DNA from: Polytrichum commune
Lineage: Eukaryota; Streptophyta; Polytrichopsida; Polytrichales; Polytrichaceae
DNA: 64,000 bases
NCBI GenBank assembly: GCA_950295325.1
Contig: OX485803.1
Span: 23,996,001-24,060,000, forward strand
Direction: 5' to 3'
A model generated the notes under the pieces. The model had not been told where the DNA came from, did not search any database, and saw only the letters and a list, made by a program, of their open reading frames with translations. Shown here in pieces: positions 21,401 through 35,300 of this stretch; position 1 is the stretch's first letter, and every line of letters starts with the position of its first letter. Position numbers and translations under genes: made by a program.

Positions 21401-24400
21401 TTTTAATACAGGTACCATAGGTCAAACTACCCAACTTTGTGAATGAATTATAATTTTGATGGGAGGCAACTATTCGTGGCTTATAATTTTAATGGGAGGC
21501 TTAATAAATATGCAACCCAACTTTTTTTTTCATCTCATTTTATTTAATTTGGTCTTCACCCAACTTTTTGATCATTTTAATTTGGTATAATTTGATATAA
21601 TTTTTACAAAAGCCGTCCTCTAAGCCGTTTTAAGTACGATGCCCCCTGCGTATAATATGGGAGTTGCATACCCGAGTGAACTCCTTCATACCATGTACAC
21701 TTTGGTTGCCACAAACGTGATATTACGGAGTTTAGAGTGTACTTTGTTTACGGGCCCATAGAGCATGTTTGTTATATTTCAGAGTGCTCAATCACGGCTT
21801 TCAATGTTCAGTGTACTAACCAAAAACGCACACTGTATAGTATCATAATTTCAGTGCAAATTCCTGATTTTATTATCACCCAGCCAAAGTGAGGTTTCTG
21901 CACCTAATATTGGGGATCGTCAAAATAGAATCACTGTCTATCGAACTGGAGGATGGTAGGTGCGGTCATCGTTATCTTCAAGTGCAAACTCAATTTGCGA
22001 TCTCATAAATTTCTTATTCTAATTTACTCGCCTTAACCATATTGGAGATTCCTTATAATGTGTGAGTCCATGTGATGCATTCTGATGGCCTACATTTGTG
22101 TTGGTATTGATGACCATCCTTCACAAACATAGGTTACTCGGAAGCTTCGGCACATATGATGAATATGAAAGCAACTACGGAATCAACAACACTTTGTCAT
22201 TAGCAGGTGAATTACCTGCGGCGTTCAAGAACTTGACAGGTCTCAACATTTTGTGAGTTCCATTTTTCCCAATTCATCACTTGTCTCTCTTGGTGGGATT
22301 TTCAAGTTACTACAACTTACAGTAATTATTATTGTTCTCCACCATTTTCTTTATAGTAATTTTAGATTGGACAATAATGTCCATACTTGAATTGAAAGGA
22401 ATGTGGATTGGCTTGAAAATACTAAAATTTATGGAGGAACAATTTACTATTTTTTAAGAGATAAAACAAGGTTGACCCAAATAATGGGTTTCATGATTGG
22501 GTCACTTCATTCACAACAGGAGGACATGGTGCATTGTAGTATCTCATTGTTTCCTAACTTGTTATATGTGTTTCTATCTATGTTTAGTCAGGAGTTGGTT
22601 GGTGCAAGTTCGTTAGATACACAAATGGCCACCTCAATGTACTTATTATTTTTTAATCCTCATACTTCCTTGACTTAACAAACACGTCGTCTTGAATTGT
22701 GTTGTTCAGAGAGTTGAGCAATAATCGTCTCAATGGGAGTTTGAATGTCATTGCAGAGATACCATGTTATCTTACTAAATTGTAAGGCATTCTTACTAAA
22801 ATGTATGCATTTCAAGTTATTTGTTTACATTGAGCTTAATAGCCTAGCAGCTAGTGAGCACTATATGCTAAAGGGTTTTTTTGAACCTTGGAACAAAAAT
22901 ACCTCACTATTTCACTTAGCATGATCACTATAACAACTTTTTGTATTTTATTCGTGTACCTTGTCTATGATTTTGTATGGGTATCATGAACAAATTTTGT
23001 ATACATTCATTATCCCATGCACAATACATGCACACATTGAGTTCCTCCCCTCCCGCCTTAGAAAAGGACAATGGCTAATGAACAAAGAGGCTCTTCATTT
23101 GTGCTTGTTGTGCTAGGAGCCCACGTTTATTTCTACCTATCTATCTATCTATAAATCTATCATTGTGCACATTAAATTTCTTTCATGTATTGTCATGCAT
23201 ATATGGCAGGTTCTTGTCAAATAACCTTTTTAGTGGCGAGGTGCCATCATTCAAATCCTCCACTTTCAAGAATAATCTATCATACTTGTGAGATAACTTC
23301 GCTACCCCAACTTGCAAATGATTTGTGATTTTCTAAGTTAGGGAAGCGATATTCATTATTCATGCTTCAACTAAACTTAATTTTGTGAAAATGTATGTTC
23401 AACTGGCATGTTTTGAACACTACGCTAAATAGAATATTTAGTGTTTGATACACTAACTACGAATGTGCACAGTAAATGTCAATAACCCTTTGAAAGTAAG
23501 TAACATTAAATGAAGACTCAAACACTAAATATCAAGTATGGTATTATGTGGAAGTTACATGTTGGAATTTAATTAGTAAGGATATGAAAAATAAAATAAA
23601 AATAAAAATCTAAAATCTAAAATCTAAAAGGAGAATTCTAGCATATCTTTTAACACTAATTGTCAAGGAATTGAACATTAGTGTTGAGCAAGGTAGGATA
23701 ATAACAACATTAAATATAATAAAATACTAAATATCTTATTTAGTGTACTTGTCTTCTTAGTGACACTTAATACAAGCACGAAAGTTGATTGCTAGGAAGG
23801 TCATGAGAGAGGAAATTATCATATACAAGTGTGCCTCTCATCCATTGAACATAAAAACTTGACCCCCTACAAGTTTGTTGTTAATTGATCTCAATTGACT
23901 TCGAGTATAGTACTCTAATATCATATTTAGTGTATTTGTCTTCTTATTAGATTACTTGAAAATATCATTTACAAAAAAGAATCATAAGATTCAAGTTTAA
24001 CCAATTCATATGTGTGTGATGCAGGTACTTGGATAGTAACCAACTTAATGGAAGTCTCGACTTTCTACTTGACATACAAACAAATCTAGAAAGAATGTAA
24101 GTTAATCAATCGTACTTCTTGGTTGGAGATAGCCACTTTCCAATATAATGGAATAAGTGAGATTCTTAACCTACACCAGGTTGTCTGTCTAACCAGTAGA
24201 AAATATAGTTTCTGACAAATGGTTAAAAGCTTATCAATTTCACCACTCAATAATAAAGGAAATTAACTTACTCGCTGGAGTTTGTGTTCTTGTACAAAAA
24301 GAACGATTTATTATTTTTTAAGACATAAAACAAGGTTGACCCAAATAATGGGTTTCATTCAAGATTGGGTCACTTCATTCACAATAGGAGGACATGGTGC

Positions 24401-25014
24401 ATTTTAGTATCTCATTGTTTCTTAACTTGCTATATGTGTTTCTATCTATGATTAATCGGGAGTTGGTTGGTGCAAGTTCGTTTTGATACACAAATGGCCA
24501 CCTCAATGTACTTATTAAGTTATTATTTTCTAATCCACATATTTCCTTGACTCAACAAACAGGTCGTCTTGAATTGTGTTGTTCAGAGACTTGAGCAATA
24601 ATCGTCTCAATGGGAGTTTGAATGTCATTGCAGAGATGCCATGTTATCTCACTAAATTGTAAGGCATTCTTTCAATGTATGCATGTCAAGTTATTTGTTT
24701 ACATTGAGCTTACTAACCTAGTAGCTAGTGAACACCATGCTCATGCTAAAGGATTTTTTTGAATCTTGGAACGAAAATACCTCACTATTTCACTTAGCAT
24801 GATCACTATAACAACTTTTTGTATTTTATTCATGTACCTTGTTCATGATTTTGTATGAGTATCATGAACAAATTTTATATACATTCATTATCCCATGTAC
24901 AAAACATGCACACATTGAGTTTCTCCCCTCCCGCCTTAGAAAAGGACAATGGTTGATGAACAAAGAGGCTCTTCATTTGTGCTTGTTGTGCTAGGAACCA
25001 ACGTTTATTTCTAC

Positions 25015-25050
<36 letters not shown>

Positions 25051-28000
25051 AAATCTATCATTGTGCACATTAAATTTTTTTCATGTATTGTCATGCATAT
25101 ATGGTAGGGACTTGTCAAATAACCTTTTTAGTGGCAAGGTGCCATCATTCAAATCCTCCACTTTCAAGAATAATCTATCAACCTTGTGAGATAACTTCGC
25201 GACCCCAACTTGCAAATGATTTGTGATTATCTAAGTTAGGGAAGCGATATTCATTATTCATGCTTCAACTAAACATAATTTTGTGAACATTCATGTTCGA
25301 TTGGCATGTTTTGATCACTTCTTGTCTTCTTACTAGATTACATGATTGTTGAGCACATCACACAAAAGAATCAAGATTAAACAATTCATATGTGTCTAAT
25401 GCAGGTACTTGGATGGTAACCAACTCAATGGAAGTCTCGACTTTTTACTTGACATGCAAATGAATTTGGAATATATGTGAGTTAATCAATCGTACTTCTT
25501 TCTTGGAGATAGCCACTTTCCGATATAATGGAACAAACTAGCTATTCAATGTGTATTCCTCGATGTATGAATTGTGGGTAGACTATGGCTTGATTCACAA
25601 ACTCCTTAAGCCTAGAAGCCCCAATGAGACATAAGGTTCACATGCTTAATTCGGTCACTTACCTTAATTGGACACCTTCAATTGAATGGTGTGTGGTCAA
25701 GTGTGGATCCAAGAATAGACACCAAAAAAACATGTGTCCAAAAGTGATTGAACTCCATGTTCAAAATATGTTCAATAGTCAACATAAGTAGGGAGGGACT
25801 TATATGACAGCTTGATGAACATAAGAATCTTCACCTTGACAAACATCCAAATATTCATACGAGCTCTCAAAATTTCTAGGGAAAGCGACTACGGCTTTTA
25901 TTTGAATTTGCTAACCATCTCGTGCTACTTGCGTGCTTTGTATCCTAGGAGATGTGGGCTTGTTAGGAAAAGTAACTTCTCTCTATGACCCATCTACCTT
26001 AGGTATGTGACTTTTGCAGTTCCTTAATCAAAGTTATCATGGATGATTGGCAGAGACTTGAGTTTTAACTCATTCAGTGGAGCGATCCCAAAGTTCAACG
26101 CTAATACTACAATTTCCACTATGTGAGATTCTTAACCTACACCAGCTTGTATGTCTAGACACTAGAAAAATTATAGTTTTTGACAAATGGTTAAAAGCTT
26201 ATCAATTTCACCACTCAATAATGAAGGAAATTAACTTACTCGTTGGAGTTTGTGTTCTTGTACTAAAAGCTTGGCCATAAATCACCTCAAGAATGGTTTT
26301 TTGCCTTTCGGAATTTCATTTTTTGATAGTAAAACCCTAACCTTATGACCTGCCTGGCCTTTTTGTTACCATGAAACCATTTGTGAAACTAACAATATCT
26401 ACTTTTCCACTTTCTAAGACCATAGTTCACGGTAAAATATTTGAGCTTCTTTGCATATGATAATTATACTTATCTCAATAGATATGCAAATGATTAAGTA
26501 ATTTATCAAATTATTCCATTTTACTCTCATATAACTGGTTACAATGTCTTATAGACTTCAAATGTGTTCATATCAAATCCCCCATTCTATGTTGAAATAA
26601 TAATTTAACATACATATGTCACCCCAATGTGAGGATGATCAAAGGTCAACAAAACATTGCTCAATTGGTGAGTTGTGTTCCAGGGTCCCACATTGGATTT
26701 GAGAATAAAGTCTCCAAATTTCAAAATTTGAATGCTTCAAACTGAATCTAAAGTTATGGCAGTTGAACACAACTCATCAGTTGAGTAATGCTATGAACGA
26801 CATGTCTATTATAATTTATTTTTATTTATTAATCAATTCATTTTAATAACAATTTGCCAATATGGACGATGGAAATGTTTATATGATTGCAGGGATTTAA
26901 GCAACAATAATCTAAGTGGACAAGTGGATTTCAAAGCTTTGAGTGTATCTATGCCTTCCCTTGGTTATTTGTAAGAGACTTGCTTCTTTGTTTTTCATTT
27001 TTATTTTCATTTTCAAACACTGGAGGCACGTGGCCACATGGCTAGTTTAATTTGTCAAGTAGAGAGAAGATTTCATGACCAGGATTAGAACCACCAACCA
27101 CTTCAGTTGGTTTTGGGTACCTCGTCCACTATCTTTTGGTAGTTTAAGGTCATCTCAAACCACTTGCTTCTCTAATTGGGAGTATGTAACTTTGTGTTCT
27201 TATTGTCATAGTTGGTTGACAAGTACTTTAATGTTGGGATGAACCGGGTGGGGTTTGTTAAGAGTAGGGTAAATTTAGGTCTAAAAAAACTAAAATTTGA
27301 CACATTCGTATTGGTTGAATTAATCTACGAAATGATTTATAAATGGGACTTCATATTCTAGATGTAATTTTGGAATAAATTTAAAATTATTTAGCTCTAT
27401 AGAAAGCCCTAGTACAGTCTAAGCACACAATGACATGAAAACTATGCCAAATTGAGGTTAAGAAGACTAGGAACCCATAAGTTAAATGTGAACATAACAT
27501 TACTCAATTGGTGAGTTGTGTTCAAGGGTCCCACATGGGATTTGAGAATAAAGCCTCCAAATTTTAAAATTCGAATGCTTCAAATTGAATCTAAAGTTAT
27601 GGCAGTTGAACACAATTCATTAGCTGACTTATGTTATCAACCACGTGTCTAGTATAATTTTTATTTATTTATTAATCAATGTTCTTCAATAACAGTTTGC
27701 CAATATGGACAGTGGATATGTTTATATGATTGCAGGGGTTTAAGCAACAATTTTCTAAGTGGACAAGTGGATTTCAAAGCTTCGAGTGTATCTATGCCTT
27801 TCCTTCATTATCTGTAAGAGACTTGCTTCTCTGTTTTTCATTTTTATTTTCAGTTTCAAACGTGGGAGGCAGGTGGCCACATGGCTAGTTGAACATGTCA
27901 AGTAGAGAGAAGATTTCATGACCAAGATTTGAACCGCCAACCACTTCACTTGAATTGGGTAGCTCGTCCACTATCATTTGGTAGTTTAAGGTCATCTCAA

Positions 28001-29250
28001 ACCACTTGCTTTTCTAACACAGGTAGATCACTTAGTGCATTTTAAAAATGACGTGAGGCATAATATAGAGAGGATTAAAATCATTTGAAATAAAAATTAT
28101 AAAAGAATTCCAAATAATGAAGGGGCCATTAAATGTAGACAATCCCATTATAAGTAAGTTAGATGGACATAACGTGGGCCATTATTTTTTGTAAAATTAA
28201 TATAGGGGTTGAAGATAAGGATCCTAGAAGGTATGTTTAGTATGGTATGTAAATGGATTTAGGACTCATAGAGATGGATGATAATTGGGATTTCTGTCAA
28301 AAAATGAATGAAAAGGGAACGCGCCGTCGTTGGGGTCCTCTGTTTTCACCCTTACCCTATTTGTGGTGTACTTGGGGTCATTTTGTATGCATTGTAACAT
28401 TGTGAACTCCACCCTAAATTATAAATTCTAAACCCGTTTTACTATGCTCTGTGTTTTTGGTCACTTGCATTGCAATGACCGCTATGGTATTTGTGCTGGC
28501 ATCTCCTATGTGTTTTGATCATAACAATGTTTGCAATGGTATTACTGTTTGCACCCTTCTTTGTTTTCATGCTTTCCCTCAACACTTGTCAATTGCGTTA
28601 GGAAGTAGATTAGCTTTTATTACTTAAAAGGAATATAGAGTACAAAAAATTGCAGTGACTTGGACAATATAAGTAATGAAAGGGTGCAAACAAATGGGCC
28701 ATTTTTGAAATTTAAGTAATTATAGGGAGGCTTTAATTCAGCCCTTGAAGGTAAATAGCCCCAAAACAAAAAACCCCCAGCCGCACGTGGTGCACAAAAA
28801 TGCCTTAGAGTGATCTACCTGTGATCTCTAATTTGAAGTATGTCATAGTTAGTTGACAAGTATTTTAACGTTGGGATGAATCAGGTGGGGTTTGTTAAGG
28901 GTAGGGTAAATTTAGGTCTAAAAAACTAAAATTTGACACATTTGTATTGGTTGAATTAATCTAAGAAATGATTTATAAATGGGACTTCATATTCTAGATG
29001 TAATTTTGGAATAAATGTAAAATTATTTAGCTCTATAGAAAGCCCTAGTACAGTCTAAGCACACAATGACATGAAAACTATGCCAAGTTGAGGTTAAGAA
29101 AACTAGGAACCCATAAGTTAAATGCACACATGCATAGGTTAAGAACACATGCACTTTGGAGTGTTAGATTAGCCTTAAGTTTGGAAGCGAACCATCACCA
29201 AAATTTGGTTGCCTTTTGAAAATGAGTCTATAAATTGATACAACCCAATA

Positions 29251-29310
<60 letters not shown>

Positions 29311-32300
29311 CTTCATCTTCAAGTTGATATACTTCTATATAAGTATTTTTGAAATGGAGATTGCAAGAAACATAACGACTTTCAAGAATACTTCCACCTT
29401 TCAAAGGTGCACACCTTGAACATGACACTTAATACAAGCAGGATAGTTGATTGCTAGGAAGGTCATGGAGAGAGGAATATATTGTATATAAGTGAACCTC
29501 TCTTCCATCCAACATTAAAACTTGGCCCCCCTATAAGTTTGTTGTTGATTGATCTCAAATAACCTCGAGTATAATACTCTAATTCAAGGTCTTTAAAACT
29601 AAATATGGTTTCAAATCAACCAAAGAATGTATAAGAACCTTTGGGTGGCATACCATTCAATGGCTTTTATGTTAGATGAATAAGAGGTACACTTCTATAT
29701 GATAATTCCCTCTTTCCATAAGGTCATTCATCCAAGCACTATTCATGACCTTAGGCAGCTTAACCTCATAGCTTCCATGAGAATTATAATATCCACAAGT
29801 TCTTATCTAGGTTAACGCCCAATCCCGCAACATGACTCCAAATGTGCTATCATCTAAATACACTACTTGGTTTCCAGAGAAATCCAGTGGATGCCAACAT
29901 TTGTGCAGAAGAAGTTCAACTTGAAACCTATTCTGCCAACTAAGTTTTAAAAATGCATGTTGTTGCAGAGATTTATCCAACAATGACTTCAGTGGATCAG
30001 TGGAATTTAATGGATTGAATGACTCTTTCCACAGGCTTCCAAATTTGTAAGCTCCTAGCCAATTCAGATTTTAGGAATACTCTTATATTCAAGTTCCAAT
30101 TACAACAATAGTATGAAGAAGTGAGCATCCACCTTTGACTGAGGAAAACATGACTTTTGAAAGAGATTCACATAGATTTAAGAGTATGCATAGCCAATCT
30201 GATGTTCATACATGTCTCAAAATAATCAACTCTATCACATGTTTTGTGTTTTGCAGATATTTAAGCAACAACAAACTAAATGGAACAGTGAATTTTAGTG
30301 CCTTCAACGGATTGGACTCTTACTATTTAGATCCGACTCTGTAAGTTCCTCAAAGAAAAGTCATCATTATTATAGCTTAATAATGTTGTCCAACATCCAA
30401 ATTTAAACTTGTGCGTTGAACATAGGACCCATTGTTTTGAAGGAACAATCTGAAAGCCTATGAGGGAGTGAAACAATAGTTCAAAATATGTGGATCTCAT
30501 TTTTTGTTTGGTGAGGCAAATATAAGCTTTTTCTAGTTACGATATTCTTCCAAGGTGGATGATCATGATTTACCAATTGTTTGATTTAAATGTTGTGGGT
30601 TTCAGAAATCTCAGTCACAACTTCTTCACTAATATGACCAGCATATTTACTGACGTTATAAACTACATAACTATAGATCTTTCCAACAATTTGTTCAACA
30701 ATTTTACCATTTCCAATCACTCCAGCCTCCCGTGTTTGATTTATCTGTAAGACCAACAAAGTACTAACTTGATTTGTTATCTTTCAAAGTTTCATTTACA
30801 ATAACTCGTTTTGTCTGAATGTCTCATTTTCCACGCTTGATACACCATCCTCCAAGTAATATTGAGAGTAGAGGTTACATTAACCGTTGTGTGTGCAATG
30901 TGGGGCTAGCCATATGAATAACAATTCACTGGGAGGAGAATTTCCACAACAACTTTTATATATCCAACATTTGGAAGAGATGTAAGGGAGCATGCCCTAA
31001 ACCAAGTGGTATTCGTGTGGTATGCTTGAGCCTTGAAACATGGTTGATATTGTCAAACAATTTCGCTTCATATATTTTGTTACGGTTGCAAATGTAATAT
31101 GGAATGCCCCTTATGTGAAGGCAACTTACATAGTACTTAAAGCATTAAATGATTGAATGCTTTCAAATATACGTGATAATTAATTTTTCCTTGACAAGGT
31201 TCAAACGAATTTTTTCCCTCTTCGTTCATGCAGGTGGTTTGATAACAACCGTTTCACTTCATTGACTCTTCCGATCATCTCCACCCGTGACTTTTCCTTG
31301 TCAACTCTATCTTTAGTTGGAAATGATATCTCTACGGTCCAATATGCACGGACAGGCCCATTGTCAGAGGCCGATATTGTGACGGTCCATCCAGTGCTTT
31401 GGTAAGTGCACACGATCCTGCCTACTTAGGTGCTCGTATTCCATTGACAAGTTCATGAATTAAAACGTGTTATATGTGGAGGGATCTTGTATTAGTAGAC
31501 TAAATATGCACTAGTTATGATATTTCATGGTTATATTCTTGGGGCCCACATGAACGAACACACATTGTTTAATAATGTCATGGTAGCTAGATGATGGTTC
31601 ATTTCCAAGGAAAGAGGTTGCATCTAAAAACCTTTGATAATTAATATTTGTTTGTTAAAAAAATCACAATACACAACATGAGTGCTCCCCATAAACGGGA
31701 AGCTCAAAATCAAAGGAGGATTGTGCTCATCCTATACATGGTCCCACAAAACGCAACCAAGGAGTTGTGTAATGCTATGACTTATTGTAGCATGAAGATT
31801 GTTTCACAATAGAGCAATAGTTGGAGATTGGAGCTTATCCCAACATTTGTGACCTGCTTAAGTGATTAATTTAACTACGAGGTTATCTACTAACGATGGA
31901 TTCTACATTATAGATTTATATGGTTGAGTACGGCATGAGAATTGATGTACTATGTTAATTGAAGTGGCTTCCATAAATTATCATGTAGAAATAAGTGTCC
32001 CATGCCCCACCTTCCATGGTTGCCACCCAATGATTGTAAGGTCATTTATGTAATTAGTGAGGAAGATTGTTGGCCACAGAAAAAAATTATATGTATATTG
32101 CAGTACTAAAATGGGTGACCTTTTAAGCTTATAATTTATAGTGCACATCTCCATTGCAATGGTCCTCCCTACCATAGGAGGATCAAGGCATGTTGGCTTC
32201 TTTGTGTCATTCAGATTATTCACCTTGGGATAAAATAAATACATAAATATATTAGAGACCAATTTTGTGGTCTTGCCGATTCTTCTACAGAAGTTTTGGT

Positions 32301-35300
32301 GACACACATAAAACCAAAACCATCCAAAAATGAACAATCAACCATATAGGGATCTAGAGGCTTGCCCTTGAAAGAGGTAGGTGTCAGCTAGTTTGTTTTG
32401 TATTTTTTCAATGTGTTCACCAATGCATTAGAACACAATTTCTTAAAGTCTCATAAAAACTCATTTTAAGATTTTGCGTGGATTTGAGCCCATGTGAAAA
32501 TGAAGTGATATCATAATTCAAATTGTAGCATCCCAAGAGTCATTTACTATTCTTTTTTGCTTTGAGAGTCCATTCTTACCAAGGCACAAGGTATTGGTCC
32601 CCTTAGTCATCCAAAACATTTGGACACTTAGGGATCAAATGAACCTAACTGAGGGAATCAATTTGTAACGCATTTTCCTTGAATATGTTCATTAAAAAGT
32701 GTCAACCTCTACATTGAGGTGGCAACAAGTGAATGAGGAGCTTTTGGACAGAATCGGTCGAGGTTTTGATGTTTCCAATTCCAACCAGTTACATGTTGAT
32801 TTCTTTTTGGCTCTCCCCATCCAAACCTCTAAGCACCAATACTCTATAATGATGCAATATTTGACAACCCTTACAATGGTAGTTTGTAGAGATTTTAAGG
32901 ACATTGTTTAGTGGGTGGAACCCTACAAAAAGGATTGGATTCTTTAGATTGGTTTGGTGTTGTAATATGGAAATCATAGGAGATGTTTTTGAGTCAATAT
33001 TAGTACGTGTTTTGTTTCCAGGTTAGGAGGCAATCCATATTGCAACAAAATCGACTCACCTCTTAAATCAAGTGTTTGTCGCTTTAACAGTTCTTCTCCA
33101 CTACGTACCCTTGATCCAGGTAATATATGTTTATCTCTCGTAGTCTTGGAGATATGGTCGTTGTGTCATGGATTCTTGAAAGCCATCATTCACAAAATTA
33201 TGCAAATTTATTGAGAAAAGCTAGTCTAAAAATTGTGGATTTGTTTCATACAACTGAATCAAGGCAACTTTGACACCTTTATTGTTGTGAAATGTTATAA
33301 TGTTAAATGTTACAATCACGTTTGTAATGCATACCTAATAATGCAAAGCTTCTTTCAAATTTTATTCGCAGTTGTCAAAGGAAGGAAATCTTTGGAGATT
33401 ACAGTCTCTACGATAGCAAGCATTTCTTTTGTTGTTATTGTTATTTTTGCCGTGATCATTAGAAGATTATACATGAAGAACATGTCATATCGCGATATCA
33501 AACAAGGTGAGTTTTGCACTAAATGGGATCCTACTTCTTTCATTGCTTATGTTGAACATAGCAATTGTGGTAATCAAACCACGGAAACATTATCTTGCAA
33601 TTTGAATATGGTCCTACTTGCTATTTGTTTGTGAATATTTGCATTGAGTTTGAATGAAACTTGATAAAAATAGACTTAGCATTGTAGTCACAAATATAAG
33701 GACTTCTTAGTGAAATGATATGCTTAATATGAATATGTATTCTACATCATTTAAGACCATCTTTAACATGAACAAATGGTGATGTGACTACAGAACTGGC
33801 AAAGCAAGAAGTTAAGCCAAGAATATATTCTTTTAATGAGTTAAGAATTGCAACTCGTGACTTTCATCCTGACAACAAGCTTGGAGAAGGTGGATTTGGT
33901 GTGGTGTATAAGGTACATAGAACAAAGTGGGGGGTTTTTTGAGGGAGATCGTGTGGGGAATTATTGGATCTAGGAATGGTTTGTTGTCTTCCAATTGTGG
34001 CGTGTGTTTTGTCTTGTGGCATGATAATACTAAGTAGAGTTTGTTTGATATTTACAATTATGACATTTACTATTCATAACTTTTTGAATGGTTTTTGTAG
34101 GGAACACTAGTGGACAACACACATGTAGCTGTGAAGCAATTGAAAGTGTCAAAGTTGGTGCTCTCAGATTTTTTGAATGAAGTTGTGATCATCTCGGGTG
34201 TGAGGCATCGCAACTTGATCAAACTGAAGGGTTGTTGTTTAAGCGGTGATCAACGAATCTTGGTATACGAATATGCGGAGAACAAGAATCTTGCACAAGC
34301 ACTATGGGGTATTCTTCACTCTTTGTTTCAATTGCTACCTTTAACTTATGAAAGACCAAGAGTCTTCTAATGGGGCTTGACATGTTGTACACATATGTCT
34401 TTGAGCATTTGATGCTTGTTTTTGTTTAAAACATCATGATTGACCCCAACTACATTCAATACAAACATAAATAACTGGATTCTTTATATAGGACCATACA
34501 TAAACAAATAAATAAGGAGCATTGAGTTTATATATATTTGACATGGATTACATAACATGGCTTTTAAATCTTAACTCATTGTCACGTGTGACTCTATTTT
34601 TATTCTTCTTTCTGGTTCTAATCACATTGATGAAGTAGAATTAGACATTTATTTCAATGATGGCTTGTACAAACTATGACATAGGCTTGAACAATGCAGT
34701 TCATATTGAATGATGATATAGAAGGCATAGTGAGATGTGTAAAGAAACTACTTAATATCATGTTTTGCACGAAACAACGCATGTTTCTTTGATTCTACCA
34801 AATTATATAATAATTTTGTAGAAAATGTAGAAAATTTAGAGTGTCCTCCCATGTAAGGTTGGTAGTAGCATGGCCAAATATGCCCAACTATATTTTATTC
34901 TTTAAGGAGAAAAGTGATTCTTATATTCATATATAGAACGTACCGTTCTTCATGTTTCAAATTAAGGCTCAAAATTGTTTGTGGTGTAGATGCTAGTGGG
35001 GATAACCTTGAATTGGAATGGACTACACGTTTGAACATCATATTAGGCATTGCTCGAGGACTTGCCTACCTTCATGAAGAAGTTCAACCGCCAATCATTC
35101 ACCGGGATATCAAAGCACCCAATATTCTTCTTGATAAGAACTTGAACCCAAAGATTGCCGATTTTGGTGTGGCACTTCTTTTTCCAGATTTGGATGAAGG
35201 GCAAACTCATTTCACTGATGTCATTATTGGAACAAGGTACATCTTCGTATGGAGTACTTTCATTTCATGACATGTTTCTTTTTAACGTATCTTGATTTAT

